Positions 1-8,179 of a DNA stretch of 64,000 nucleotides are shown here, piece by piece. The translations under genes and the position numbers were made by a program. This DNA comes from Streptomyces filamentosus (GTDB lineage: Bacteria > Actinomycetota > Actinomycetes > Streptomycetales > Streptomycetaceae): contig NZ_BNBE01000004.1 of assembly GCF_014654895.1 (NCBI RefSeq), positions 558,001 to 622,000 on the forward strand, written 5' to 3'. Each line of letters begins with the position of its first letter. Position 1 is the first letter of the stretch. Below the pieces are notes generated by a model. The model made no database searches and had not been told where the DNA came from. It saw only the letters and a list, made by a program, of their open reading frames with translations.

Positions 1-862
1 GGGGCTGCGCGCGGCGCTCGCGCGGGTTCCGGTGCCGGCGCCGCCGAGGCGGGTCGTCGTCGGGGTGCAGGGCGCGGTGGACCCGACGACCGGGCGGCTC
101 GCGTACGCCAGCGAGGAGGACATGGCGGCCTGGCTCTTCCCCGACGTGGAGCGGACGCTCGGCGAGGCCCTCGGGCTGCCCGTGCGGATCGAGAACGACG
201 TGAACCTCGCGGCCGTCGCCGAGCGGGCGCACGCGGCGGCCGACTGCCCGGACTTCGTCCTGCTGTGGGCGGACGAGGGGCTGGGCGCGGCCCTGGTCAT
301 CGGCGGGCGGCTGCACCGGGGGCACTTCGGCGGCGCGGGCGAGGTGGGCTATCTGCCGCTCCCGGGCGCGCCGACCGCCCGGGAGGCCGGGGACCGCTAC
401 GGGCGGCACGGCTACCAGGAGCTGGCGGGCGGGGACGCCGTACGGGAGGTGCTGCGCGCGCACGGCGTGCCGGGCGCGGACTTCGCGGAGGCGGTCGCCG
501 AGGCGGTGCGCCGGGCCGGGGAGACGGAGGACGGCGACGGGAACGGGGAGCGGGACGGGGGTGCGGCGGCCCGGGCGGGGCTCGGACTGGTGGCGGCCCG
601 GCTCGCCACCGGTCTCGCGTCCATCGTGACCGTGGTCGACCCCGGCCTTGTCGTCCTGGCGGGCCGGCTCTGCGCGGCGGGCGGCGAGCCGCTGCGGGCG
701 CTGGTCGAGCGGGAGTTGCGGGTGCTGTCCCATTCGCGGGCCCGGATCCGGCTGTCGTCGGTGACGGGGAACCCGGTCCTCGCCGGGGCGCTCGACCTCG
801 CGCTGACCGCCGCCCGCGAGGAGGTCTTCGGCGGGCCGCCACCGGTCGGTCCCGCCTTCTGA
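1..862 (+). CDS. ROK family protein, 5'-truncated by window edge
   Basis: C-terminal part of a ROK (repressor/ORF/kinase) protein. The reading frame is open from base 2, so the true start lies outside the window; the GTG at 32 is internal. The ATPase-like fold shows as the GVQGAVD strand-turn, the IENDVNLAAVAE segment and the IGGRLHRGHFGGAGEVGY segment. The zinc-binding CxCGxxGC motif of ROK sugar kinases is absent after GEVGY, which suits the regulator branch of the family, whose N-terminal winged helix would lie upstream. Sugar kinase activity is therefore less likely than sugar-responsive repression, but this is inference. It converges with the TerD-like gene, leaving 33 nt between the stops. 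Confidence 0.85.
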   Translation, partial: GLRAALARVPVPAPPRRVVVGVQGAVDPTTGRLAYASEEDMAAWLFPDVERTLGEALGLPVRIENDVNLAAVAERAHAAADCPDFVLLWADEGLGAALVIGGRLHRGHFGGAGEVGYLPLPGAPTAREAGDRYGRHGYQELAGGDAVREVLRAHGVPGADFAEAVAEAVRRAGETEDGDGNGERDGGAAARAGLGLVAARLATGLASIVTVVDPGLVVLAGRLCAAGGEPLRALVERELRVLSHSRARIRLSSVTGNPVLAGALDLALTAAREEVFGGPPPVGPAF

Positions 863-895
863 ACTCGCCCGGCGGGCAGTCTTCCTGATGCTCCG

Positions 896-2362
896 TCAGC
901 GACGGGGGAACCACCCCCTGCGCTCGGCCGGGGACGGGCCCTGTCCCTGCCAGGGGTTCGCGGGGCCGCTGTGCGGCTGGACGCGCTTGAGGCGGGCGCG
1001 CCACGGGCCGTCCGCCATCTCGAACTCGACGACGAGCGGGCCTTCGGTCAGCGGCACCGTCTCGCGCCGCTTGCCGATCTCGTTGACCACGTTCTTCCTG
1101 CGCGGGAGGGTGGCGGAGTCCTCGTGCCCGGCCAGTTCGTAGACGTGGACGATGAGGTTGTCGTCGCCCCGGTAGCGGATCGCGAGGTCGGCGACGCCGC
1201 CGGTGTGCAGCAGCACGTCGGGGCCCCGGAAGTCCGCCTCCTCCTCGGTGAGCCGCCGCGCGGAGGCGAGCGGCGAGACCTCCATCCGCCACTGCCCCTC
1301 GGCCTCCAGCCGGAGCCGCAGCGTGCCGCCGGCGGGGACGGTGGCGAGCACCCGGCCGAAGTAGCGGTCCTCGGTGCTGTTGACCAGGTTGTCCTTCTTC
1401 TTGTTGAGCCGGTCGAGGACCCACAGGCCCGTGTACCCGGCGTCCGGGACCTCCAACTGGACGACGACGGGCCCCGGCGGCAGCCCTTCCACCGTGATCA
1501 CGTCGTTGTCGCGGCCGGTCTCCGTGTACGGCGGGAACACCGGCCCGTACGTCCACGCGTCGCTCTGACTCGGCGTCAGCGGAGCGACGCGGGCGGGGGC
1601 TTGGGCTCCGTGTCCGGGCTGCGGCGGACCGTAGCCCGGCCCCGCCGGATACTGCTGCGGTACGGGAGCCGGGACGGGGGCGGGTACGGGGACGGCCCCG
1701 GGCGGTGCGAAGGCGACGGGCGCGGCGGGCGCGGGCGGCGGGGCGAAGCCCGGTACGGGCGCGGCGGGTCCGGGAGCCGGGGGCGGCGGCGCGAAGGCCG
1801 GGGCCGAGGGCCCGGGAGCCGGGGCGGGGGCCTGGGGCGCGGCGGCGGGAGCGGCGGGGGCCGGGGCGCCCGCGACGTGGACGCCGTGGTCGGTGGCCAG
1901 GCCCTCCAGGCCGCTGGCCCAGCCCTGCCCGACCGCACGGAACTTCCAGCCGCCGGCCCTCCGGTAGAGCTCGGCGAGGACCATCGCGGTCTCCCCCGCC
2001 GCGTCCGTCACCTCGTAGTGGGCGACGGAGGTGCCGTCGGGGGCGTACGCCTCCACGGAGAGCCCGGTCGCGTCGCGCAGGGCGCCGTGCTCGGCGGAGC
2101 CGACGACGAGGACGCGGGCGACGCCCTCCTCGACCGCCGGGAGGGCGACCTCCAGCCACTCGGTGCCCGCCCGGTCCCGGGTCAGCCGGACGGCGCCGGA
2201 CGGGTGCGCGGTCCGGCCGTGGAAGACCACGTCGGCGTCGCCCCGCACGAGGCCCTGCCCGGTGAGGAGGAGCGCCATGGCGTCCACGCCCCGGCCGCGC
2301 ACGGCGATCCGCAGCGGCACCGACGGCACGAAGCCGTTGCCCCCCTTGATCAGCGTCGTCAT
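896..2362 (-). CDS. TerD family protein with second TerD-like C-terminal domain
   Basis: 488 residues. Residues 1-165 form a TerD/CABP-type domain (start MTTLIKGGNGF, then a segment ending GWKFRAVGQGWASGL). A proline/alanine-rich linker covers about 165-265. A second beta-rich domain (about 270-480) contains the conserved GYTGLWVLDRLNKKKDNLVN stretch. TerD proteins bind calcium and belong to the tellurite/stress-response group; their biochemical role is unresolved. The ATG at 2362 was chosen because it begins the conserved N-terminus and removes 36 low-complexity residues of a longer frame. The gene is transcribed away from the sigma factor gene across a 175-nt divergent gap. No other ter genes are in the window, so it is a stand-alone paralog. 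Confidence 0.9.
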   Translation of the reverse strand: MTTLIKGGNGFVPSVPLRIAVRGRGVDAMALLLTGQGLVRGDADVVFHGRTAHPSGAVRLTRDRAGTEWLEVALPAVEEGVARVLVVGSAEHGALRDATGLSVEAYAPDGTSVAHYEVTDAAGETAMVLAELYRRAGGWKFRAVGQGWASGLEGLATDHGVHVAGAPAPAAPAAAPQAPAPAPGPSAPAFAPPPPAPGPAAPVPGFAPPPAPAAPVAFAPPGAVPVPAPVPAPVPQQYPAGPGYGPPQPGHGAQAPARVAPLTPSQSDAWTYGPVFPPYTETGRDNDVITVEGLPPGPVVVQLEVPDAGYTGLWVLDRLNKKKDNLVNSTEDRYFGRVLATVPAGGTLRLRLEAEGQWRMEVSPLASARRLTEEEADFRGPDVLLHTGGVADLAIRYRGDDNLIVHVYELAGHEDSATLPRRKNVVNEIGKRRETVPLTEGPLVVEFEMADGPWRARLKRVQPHSGPANPWQGQGPSPAERRGWFPRR

Positions 2363-2537
2363 CCCGCCCCGGCCTTCCCCTCGTGTCCCCGCCCCGGTCG
2401 ATCGAGGAAGATCCTCCGTGACGTGCGCCCCGGGGACAAGTACCCCCGGTGGCCGCGCCGGAGCGGCCACCGGGGGGCAGCTGTGGCGTGCGTCACGTTA
2501 CGGGAACCGGTCCGGTCCGGCCGGACAGTCCGATGTC

Positions 2538-3170
2538 ATGGAGACGAGTGTGCGTGCCCGAATACGAGCGGGGGACCCCGATGCGTTCGGATCCCTCTTC
2601 GACGACTACGCGCGGGCGGTGCACCACCACGCCTTCCGGCTGACGGGCGACTGGTCCACGGCCGAGGACGTGCTGTCGCTGACGTTCCTGGAGGCGTGGC
2701 GGCTGCGGGGGTCGGTGGACCCGGACGGCGGGTCCCTGCGGCCGTGGCTGCTGGGGATCGCCACCAACGTCGTGCGCAACACCCGCCGGGCCGCCCGGCG
2801 TCACGAGGCGGCCGTGAGCCGCCTGCCGCGGGAGGAGGCGCTGCCGGACTTCGCCGACGACCTGGTCGGCCGGATCGACGACGCCGAGCGGGTCGCGGCG
2901 CTGCGGGCGGCGCTCTCCCGGCTGCGGCGTCCCGAGCGCGAGGTGGTCGTCCTCTGCGTCTGGTCGGGCCTGGACTACGCGGGCGCCGCCGAGGCGCTGG
3001 GCGTCCCGGTGGGAACCGTGCGGTCGCGGCTCTCCCGTGCCCGCAAGAAGCTCCACAAGTACGCCGGTTCCGGCCCGTCGCCCCGGGACGGGAACCCGGA
3101 CCACGGCCGCGGACAGACAGACGGTGACCGCGTTTCCGCGGCCCGGCCCACCCACGAGGAGAACCGATGA
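2538..3170 (+). CDS. ECF-type sigma-70 family RNA polymerase sigma factor
   Basis: 210 residues. Region 2 (about residues 8-80) has the DAFGSLFDDYARAVHHHAFR core and the WSTAEDVLSLTFLEAW segment. Region 4 (about 120-175) has LRRPEREVVVLCVWSGLDYA followed by the helix-turn-helix GVPVGTVRSRLSRARKKL. It should direct RNA polymerase to a specific promoter set. The start is the ATG at 2538, the first that gives a normal region 2; the longer open frame upstream reads through the TerD promoter region. The stop overlaps the next start as ATGA, so the pair is translationally coupled. The partner lacks the HxxxCxxC signature of zinc anti-sigma factors. About 40 residues beyond region 4 form a polar tail. 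Confidence 0.93.
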   Translation: METSVRARIRAGDPDAFGSLFDDYARAVHHHAFRLTGDWSTAEDVLSLTFLEAWRLRGSVDPDGGSLRPWLLGIATNVVRNTRRAARRHEAAVSRLPREEALPDFADDLVGRIDDAERVAALRAALSRLRRPEREVVVLCVWSGLDYAGAAEALGVPVGTVRSRLSRARKKLHKYAGSGPSPRDGNPDHGRGQTDGDRVSAARPTHEENR

Positions 3171-4234
3171 GCATCGACCCCAAGCGGCCCGAACCGGCCG
3201 AACGGGAGGAGCTGGCACGGCTGTTGCCGCTCGCGCCCGAGCGAGAGCTGTCCGGCCGTCACCAGCGGGCGCTCAGGGACCAGTTGCTGCGCGAGTTCCG
3301 GCAGGACTCCGCCGGTGGCGCCCGGCCCCGGCTCAAGGTCCGGCACCTGAAGGTCGCGGCCCTCCCGCTGGCCGCGGGCGCCCTGGCCCTCACGCTGGCG
3401 ACGAGCGGCGTGTTCGGCCAGGAGGGCGGCACCACCGTGTCGGGCACCGGCACCACGGCCGCCCCCGGCGGGAAGGCGCCCGCGACGACGGCCGCCGCCG
3501 TGGTCCTCCTGGACCGCATCGCCACCGTCGCCGCGTCCCGGCCCGCGTTCACCGTCCGCGACGACCAGTACGTCTACGTCGCGAGCAAGGTGGCCTGGTC
3601 CGTGCAGACCGACGACGACCCCTTGATGCGCCTGGACACGCCCCACAGCCGGAAGGTCTGGTTCTCGGTCGACGGCAGCCGCGCCGGCCTGCTCCACGAG
3701 AAGGGCAAGCGGATCCCGCTCGGCGGCGACCTGGACAAGGACGGGAACCCCGTCCCCGGCGACGAGCCGGGCAACCCCTCGCCCAACCTCAACAATCCCA
3801 CCTACCGCTACCTGGAGACGCTGCCCACCGACCCCGAGGCCCTCCTGGAGAAGATCTACGACGAGACCGCGGGGTCCGGTCCCGGCCCCGACCAGGAGGC
3901 GTTCGTGACCATCGGCGACCTGCTGCGCGAGCAGATCGCCCCGCCGGAGGTCAGCGCCGCCCTCTACAAGGCCGCGGCCCTCGTCCCCGGCGTCACGGTC
4001 GTGGACGACTCGGTCGACGCGGCCGGCCGGCACGGCGTCGCCGTGGCCCGGGTGCACGCCGGACAGCGCACCGAGTGGATCTTCGACCGGAGGACCCTGG
4101 AGTTCCTCGGCGAGCGGGGCGTCATGCTGGAGGACTCCCCGGAGGGCAGGCGGGGCCAGATCACCGCGACCACCGCGATCCTGAAGCGCGGGATCACGGA
4201 CCGGCCCGGTGAGCTGCCGGCCCGCACCGGCTGA
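3167..4234 (+). CDS. CU044_5270 family protein, membrane-anchored partner of the ECF sigma factor
   Basis: 355 residues. An N-terminal cytoplasmic stretch of about 60 residues precedes one hydrophobic segment (VAALPLAAGALALTLATSGV, about 64-85) and a large extracytoplasmic domain. The domain matches the actinobacterial CU044_5270 type: paired YVYVASK and WFSVDG strands, a PTDPEALLEKIYDE segment, then VVDDSVDAAGRHGVAVAR near the end. Such proteins regularly follow an ECF sigma gene. The single-TM layout and coupling by ATGA overlap suggest that it senses an envelope signal or restrains the sigma factor, but no anti-sigma motif is visible. A strong hairpin just after the stop closes the operon. 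Confidence 0.85.
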   Translation: MSIDPKRPEPAEREELARLLPLAPERELSGRHQRALRDQLLREFRQDSAGGARPRLKVRHLKVAALPLAAGALALTLATSGVFGQEGGTTVSGTGTTAAPGGKAPATTAAAVVLLDRIATVAASRPAFTVRDDQYVYVASKVAWSVQTDDDPLMRLDTPHSRKVWFSVDGSRAGLLHEKGKRIPLGGDLDKDGNPVPGDEPGNPSPNLNNPTYRYLETLPTDPEALLEKIYDETAGSGPGPDQEAFVTIGDLLREQIAPPEVSAALYKAAALVPGVTVVDDSVDAAGRHGVAVARVHAGQRTEWIFDRRTLEFLGERGVMLEDSPEGRRGQITATTAILKRGITDRPGELPARTG

Positions 4235-4241
4235 TCCCGGT

Positions 4242-4274
4242 CCCCGGTCCGCGGCAGCCGGCCGCGGACCGGGG
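4242..4274 (+). terminator. Hairpin terminator after sigma/CU044 operon
   Basis: Perfect 14-bp stem: CCCCGGTCCGCGGC at 4242-4255 pairs with 4261-4274 around a 5-nt loop. It begins 8 nt after the stop codon. There is no U-tract, as is usual for GC-rich actinobacterial terminators. Confidence 0.75.
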
Positions 4275-4355
4275 CCCTCGCTTGTGCCCCGCCCGGTGCG
4301 GGGCACACGCTGGAGGGGGCGGCGGGTCCCCCGGCCGCCCGAGGAGGTGGCGACG

Positions 4356-4877
4356 GTGCTGCACGACACGGTCCGGGTGAACGCCCCGCTGCGGCAGGTG
4401 TACGACCAGTGGACGCGGTTCGAGGAGTTCCCCCGCTTCATGCACGGCGTGGTGGCGGTGGAGCGCACCGGCGCCCGGCACCTGCACTGGCGGACGAACA
4501 TCGCCGGCGTCCGGCGGGATTTCGACGCGGAGATCGTCGACCAGCTGCCGGACGAGCGGATCGCCTGGCGGTCCGTGGGCGGCGGGGTCCACCAGCGGGG
4601 CGTGGTCACCTTCACGCCGGTCGACGCCCGGCACACGCGCGTGCGGCTCGCGATGGAGGTGGAGCCCGAGGGGGTGACGGAGCGGGCCGCCGCCGCGCTC
4701 GGCATCGTGTCCGCCCGGGTCTCCGGCGACCTCCAGCGCTTCAAGCACTTCGTCGAGGACCGCCACGCGGCGACCGGGGCGGAACGCGGCCGCATCCGCC
4801 CCTCCGAGGCGACCGGCCCGCAGCCCGCCGGGGGCGGCGCCCCGGAGGCCCCCGGGCGCGGCACCCCGCCCGCCTGA
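4356..4877 (+). CDS. SRPBCC family (polyketide cyclase/START-like) protein
   Basis: 173 residues. The first 145 form a START-like ligand-binding fold of the coenzyme Q-binding/cyclase type: VRVNAPLRQVYDQWTRFEEF, the FMHGVVAVE strand, then VTFTPVDARHTRVRLAMEVE. The C-terminal helix (SGDLQRFKHFVEDR) is typical of small SRPBCC proteins that may bind hydrophobic ligands. The last 30 residues are a Gly/Pro/Ala-rich disordered tail. The GTG at 4356 was chosen because GAGGAGG lies 8 nt upstream and the family fold begins right after it. No pathway partner is adjacent, so the ligand is unknown. Confidence 0.82.
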   Translation: MLHDTVRVNAPLRQVYDQWTRFEEFPRFMHGVVAVERTGARHLHWRTNIAGVRRDFDAEIVDQLPDERIAWRSVGGGVHQRGVVTFTPVDARHTRVRLAMEVEPEGVTERAAAALGIVSARVSGDLQRFKHFVEDRHAATGAERGRIRPSEATGPQPAGGGAPEAPGRGTPPA

Positions 4878-5046
4878 GCGCGCCCTCGTACGCCCGCCCG
4901 GGCCCCCCGCCCGAGCGCGCCCGGCCGCTCGCCCGAGTGCGCTCCTCACCCACCCGCCCACTTTTGGTTCGACTTTCAACCACATTTCGGGGGATGATGG
5001 GGCCGCGCACCGCGGCAGGCGCGGGACGACGGTGAAGGAGCGGACA

Positions 5047-5526
5047 GTGAGCGACGCCGTGGAGGCATCGGCCGGGCAGCGGATCTTCGTCGACAAGCAG
5101 CACCCCGACGCGTACAAGGCCTTCGTCCGGGCGGCCCAGACGGTCCGGGCCGCGACCGACGCCGCCGGGCTGGACCGGATCCTGGTCGAGCTGGTCAACC
5201 TGCGCGTGTCCCAGCTCAACGGCTGCGCCTACTGCCTCGACGTGCACACCCGCGCCGCCCTCGCCGCCGGGGAGACCCCCCGCCGCCTGGGCGTGCTCGC
5301 CGCCTGGCGGGACACCCTGCTCTTCACCCCGCGCGAGCGGGCCGCCCTCGCCCTCGCCGAGGCCACCACGCACCCCTCCGAGGCGGACGCGCAGGAGCGG
5401 GCGTACGCCGAGGCCCGCGGGGTCCTGGACGACACGGAGCTCTCCGCCGTGATCTGGGTCGCCATCACCATCAACGCCTTCAACCGGGTGTCGATCCTCA
5501 GCAAGCACCCGGTGCGGGAGGGCTGA
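5047..5526 (+). CDS. Carboxymuconolactone decarboxylase / AhpD-like family protein
   Basis: 159 residues. AhpD-like helical protein with the redox and proton-relay core QLNGCAYCLDVH: a CxxC pair followed by His three residues on. The signature E(x)nCxxCxxxH sits in the first half as in the family (alkylhydroperoxidase D, gamma-carboxymuconolactone decarboxylase). It probably reduces peroxides or acts on a small cyclic substrate; stand-alone copies are often detoxification proteins. The GTG at 5047 has AAGGAG at 5035-5040 at good spacing, better than the GTG at 5032. The upstream gap is unusually AT-rich at 4961-4990 and carries the half palindrome GGTT(N8)AACC (4966-4981), a possible promoter/operator. 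Confidence 0.88.
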   Translation: MSDAVEASAGQRIFVDKQHPDAYKAFVRAAQTVRAATDAAGLDRILVELVNLRVSQLNGCAYCLDVHTRAALAAGETPRRLGVLAAWRDTLLFTPRERAALALAEATTHPSEADAQERAYAEARGVLDDTELSAVIWVAITINAFNRVSILSKHPVREG

Positions 5527-5550
5527 CGGGAGACCCCGGGAGGCGAACAG

Positions 5551-7149
5551 GTGAGCGAAGGAGCGGGCGGGAAGCGGGTAAGGTCTCCGGGGCTCCCTCC
5601 CGCCCTCTCGCACGACAGGCCCGTCTCCTTGCCCTCCGCCGCCACCCCCACCCCGACCTCCTCCCCCTCCCCCACCACCCCCGCGCCGCCCCGCCGCCGG
5701 CTCCCCGGGCCCGACTGGCTGCGCGACCCGAGGGTGTGGCGCACCGAGGTCCTGGCGGGGCTCGTCGTCGCCCTGGCGCTGATCCCCGAGGCCATCGCCT
5801 TCTCGGTGATCGCCGGGGTCGATCCGGCGCTCGGCCTCTTCGCCTCCTTCACGATGGCCGTCACCACGGCGGTCGTCGGCGGCCGCCGGGCCATGATCTC
5901 GGCCGCCACCGGGGCCGTCGCGCTCGTCATCGCCCCGGTCAACCGCGAGCACGGCGTCGAGTTCCTGATCGCCACGGTGATCCTCGCCGGCGTCTTCCAG
6001 ATGGTGCTCGGGGCCCTGGGGGTGGCGAAGCTGATGCGGTTCGTCCCGCGGCCGGTCCTGATCGGTTCGGTGAACTCGCTGGCCGCCCTGGTCTTCCTCG
6101 CCCAGCTGCCCGAGACCCGGAACGTGCCGGCGGCCGTGTACGGGCTGATCGCCGCCGGGATCGTCCTGCTGGTGCTCCTCCCGAGGGTGACCCGGGTGGT
6201 GCCCGCCCCGCTCGTCACGATCACCGCCCTCACGCTGGTCACGGTCGCCGCCGGGATCGCGGTGCCGACCGTCGGCGACCGGGGCGCGCTGCCCTCCGCA
6301 CTCCCCGTGCCGGGCCTGCCCGACGTCCCCTTCACGGCGGGCACGCTGGCGACGATCGCCCCGTACGCCTTCGCCGTCGCCCTCGTCGGGCTGATGGAGT
6401 CGCTGCTCACGGCGAAGCTCGTCGACGACCTCACCGACACCCCGTCGAACAAGACCCGCGAGTCGATCGGCCAGGGCGTCGCGAACGTCGTCACCGGCCT
6501 GTTCGGCGGGATGGGCGGCTGTGCGGTGATCGGCCAGACGATGATGAACGTGAAGGTCGCGGGTGCCCGCACCCGGCTCTCCACCTTCCTCTCCGGCGCC
6601 TTCCTGATGGTGCTGTGCGTCGTGCTGGGTCCGGTGGTCTCGCGGATCCCGATGGCCGCGCTGGTGGCGGTCATGGTGATGGTGTCGGTCGCGGCCTTCG
6701 ACTGGGAGTCGGTCGCCCCGCGCACCCTGCGGCGGATGCCGGTCGGGGAGACCGTCGTCATGCTGGTCACCCTGGGCTGCGTGGTGGTCTCCCACAACCT
6801 CGCCGTCGGCGTCGTCGTCGGCTCGGTCACCGCCGCGCTCGTCTTCGCCCGGCGGACGGCCCGGCGCGTCACCGTCACCACGGTCGCCGGACCGGACGGG
6901 ACGAGCGTGCTCCACCGGGTCTCGGGCGAGCTGTTCTTCGCCTCCTCCGAGGCGTTCGCCGACCACTTCGACCCGGCCGGCGACCCGGACCGGGTGGTGA
7001 TCGACCTGTCGTCCGCCCGCGTGTCGGACACCTCGGCGGTCGCCGCGCTGGACGCCGTCGAGGCGGCGTACCGACGGCACGGCAAGACCGTCGAGATCAC
7101 CGGCCTCGACCCCGCCGGCGCCGACCTGCGCGACCGCCTCCACGGCTGA
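5551..7149 (+). CDS. SulP family inorganic anion transporter with STAS domain (intact copy)
   Basis: 532 residues. After a 50-residue Pro/Ser/Thr-rich cytoplasmic N-terminus, the SulP core (about 55-420) has the expected hydrophobic helices: LAGLVVALALIPEAIAFSVI, the GLFASFTMAVTTAVVGG segment and the GLFGGMGGCAVIGQTMMNVK motif of the transport core. A cytoplasmic STAS domain follows (about 435-530; VVIDLSSARVSDTSAVAALD). SulP proteins carry sulfate, bicarbonate or C4-dicarboxylates across the inner membrane. The gene begins 25 nt after the AhpD-like gene and may be cotranscribed with it. A second, damaged SulP gene lies beside the carbonic anhydrase. The GTG at 5551 is the called start; a later in-frame start would only shorten the disordered tail. 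Confidence 0.92.
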   Translation: MSEGAGGKRVRSPGLPPALSHDRPVSLPSAATPTPTSSPSPTTPAPPRRRLPGPDWLRDPRVWRTEVLAGLVVALALIPEAIAFSVIAGVDPALGLFASFTMAVTTAVVGGRRAMISAATGAVALVIAPVNREHGVEFLIATVILAGVFQMVLGALGVAKLMRFVPRPVLIGSVNSLAALVFLAQLPETRNVPAAVYGLIAAGIVLLVLLPRVTRVVPAPLVTITALTLVTVAAGIAVPTVGDRGALPSALPVPGLPDVPFTAGTLATIAPYAFAVALVGLMESLLTAKLVDDLTDTPSNKTRESIGQGVANVVTGLFGGMGGCAVIGQTMMNVKVAGARTRLSTFLSGAFLMVLCVVLGPVVSRIPMAALVAVMVMVSVAAFDWESVAPRTLRRMPVGETVVMLVTLGCVVVSHNLAVGVVVGSVTAALVFARRTARRVTVTTVAGPDGTSVLHRVSGELFFASSEAFADHFDPAGDPDRVVIDLSSARVSDTSAVAALDAVEAAYRRHGKTVEITGLDPAGADLRDRLHG

Positions 7150-7154
7150 GGCAC

Positions 7155-7180
7155 CGGGCCCCGAAGGCCCGCGGGGCCCG
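7155..7180 (+). terminator. Hairpin after SulP gene
   Basis: A 9-bp stem, CGGGCCCCG (7155-7163) with CGGGGCCCG (7172-7180), starts 6 nt after the stop codon. The following stretch to 7406 shows no supported gene. Confidence 0.6.
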
Positions 7181-7406
7181 CACGCCGGGGGACCTGCCCG
7201 CCAGAGGGCCCGTGCGCCTCGGCCGAGCCGCCCCTCAGGAGGTGCGGGCGCGCGCCGTGACGGCCGTCGCCGTGCGGGGCGGAGCCGTGGTCCGCGCCCT
7301 CCGGGAGGCGGCCGGACGCGGAGGCGGGCGGCGGCGGTCCAGGTGTCGTCGGTCACGGCGGGACCCGTCGGACCGGCGGGGGCGCCGGCCCGACGGGTCC
7401 CGGAGC

Positions 7407-7802
7407 CTACCGCTCCGCGTCCGGGAGGTCCTGCGGGTACCAGCGGAGTTCGACGGTGTTGCCGTCCGGGTCCTTCACGTAGACGGACTGGGCCGAGCCG
7501 CGGGCGCCCCAGCGCGGGACGGGGCCCTCCACGACGTCGAAGGCGCCGGAGTCGAGGACCTCCTGCCAGTCGAGCGGGTCGACGACGAGACAGATGTGGT
7601 CCACGTTGGACTCGCCCCGGGGGCGGGAGAACAGGTCGATGACGCTGCCCTCGTCGATCCGGACCGAGGGGAACGGCACCTTCCCGGCCCGCCACTCCTC
7701 GACCCGCTCCGGCGCGAGGCCCAGGGGGCCGGTGTAGAAGGCGAGGGCGCGCTCGACGTCGGTGACGTTGAGGACGAGGTGGTCGAAGGCTTTCACGCGC
7801 AT
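7407..7802 (-). CDS. VOC family (glyoxalase/dioxygenase superfamily) protein
   Basis: 131 residues, single-chain vicinal oxygen chelate protein with two beta-alpha-beta-beta-beta modules. It opens RVKAFDHLVLNVTDVERALA, where the His is a likely metal ligand, continues with ESNVDHICLVV (second ligand region), and ends VYVKDPDGNTVELRWYP, whose Glu is the usual third ligand. Family members include glyoxalase I, ring-cleaving dioxygenases and fosfomycin-type resistance enzymes; the substrate cannot be assigned. The ATG at 7802 was preferred over an upstream frame extension because the family fold starts there and GGGAGA precedes it. It is transcribed away from the pectate lyase gene. Confidence 0.88.
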   Translation of the reverse strand: MRVKAFDHLVLNVTDVERALAFYTGPLGLAPERVEEWRAGKVPFPSVRIDEGSVIDLFSRPRGESNVDHICLVVDPLDWQEVLDSGAFDVVEGPVPRWGARGSAQSVYVKDPDGNTVELRWYPQDLPDAER

Positions 7803-8038
7803 GCGGTGTCTCCCGTGTTCCCGTTCGATGATGCGGTGCGTACGGGGTGGTGACCCGTGGACGTCCCCGTACGGACACGCCCTCCGCCCCGGCCCCGCGT
7901 CGTGGACGCGCCGGCCGGTCCGCACCTCCCCCGTGCGGGTACGTGCCTATCACGGCAGGGTCGCCCCGCCCCAGCGGTTTGCCGGCCCGACGTCAGGTCC
8001 CGGCGCGGGGATCGCGCTTCCCGGTCCTGTCCGATGTC

Positions 8039-8098
8039 TTGTCAGGCGCTCGCCCCGCCCCTATCGTCACCCCGCAGAAAGCGCTTTCTAGCGCTTTC
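8039..8098 (+). promoter_or_regulatory. Promoter plus palindromic operator of the PL1 pectate lyase gene
   Basis: The 377-nt gap 7803-8179 holds a clear promoter: TTGTCA (8039-8044), 17-nt spacer, TATCGT (8062-8067). Immediately downstream is the perfect palindrome AGAAAGCGCTTTCT (8076-8089), followed by a repeated half AGCGCTTTC (8090-8098). The form is that of LacI-family operators. Its position over the expected transcription start implies repression. The same promoter-operator arrangement recurs before the second pectate lyase gene at 36979-37030. The rest of the gap shows nothing else supported. Confidence 0.78.
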
Positions 8099-8179
8099 GG
8101 TCCAAGGGACGGGACCCCACGACGACACGTCGCGCGCCGCCACGGGGCGGCGCGGACGCCAACGAGAAGGCAGGCGAGC

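Noticed and set aside
2500..2537. ECF autoregulatory promoter (GGAAC -35) before the sigma gene
   Set aside because: GGAACC is present but no -10 element lies at the required 16-17 nt spacing.
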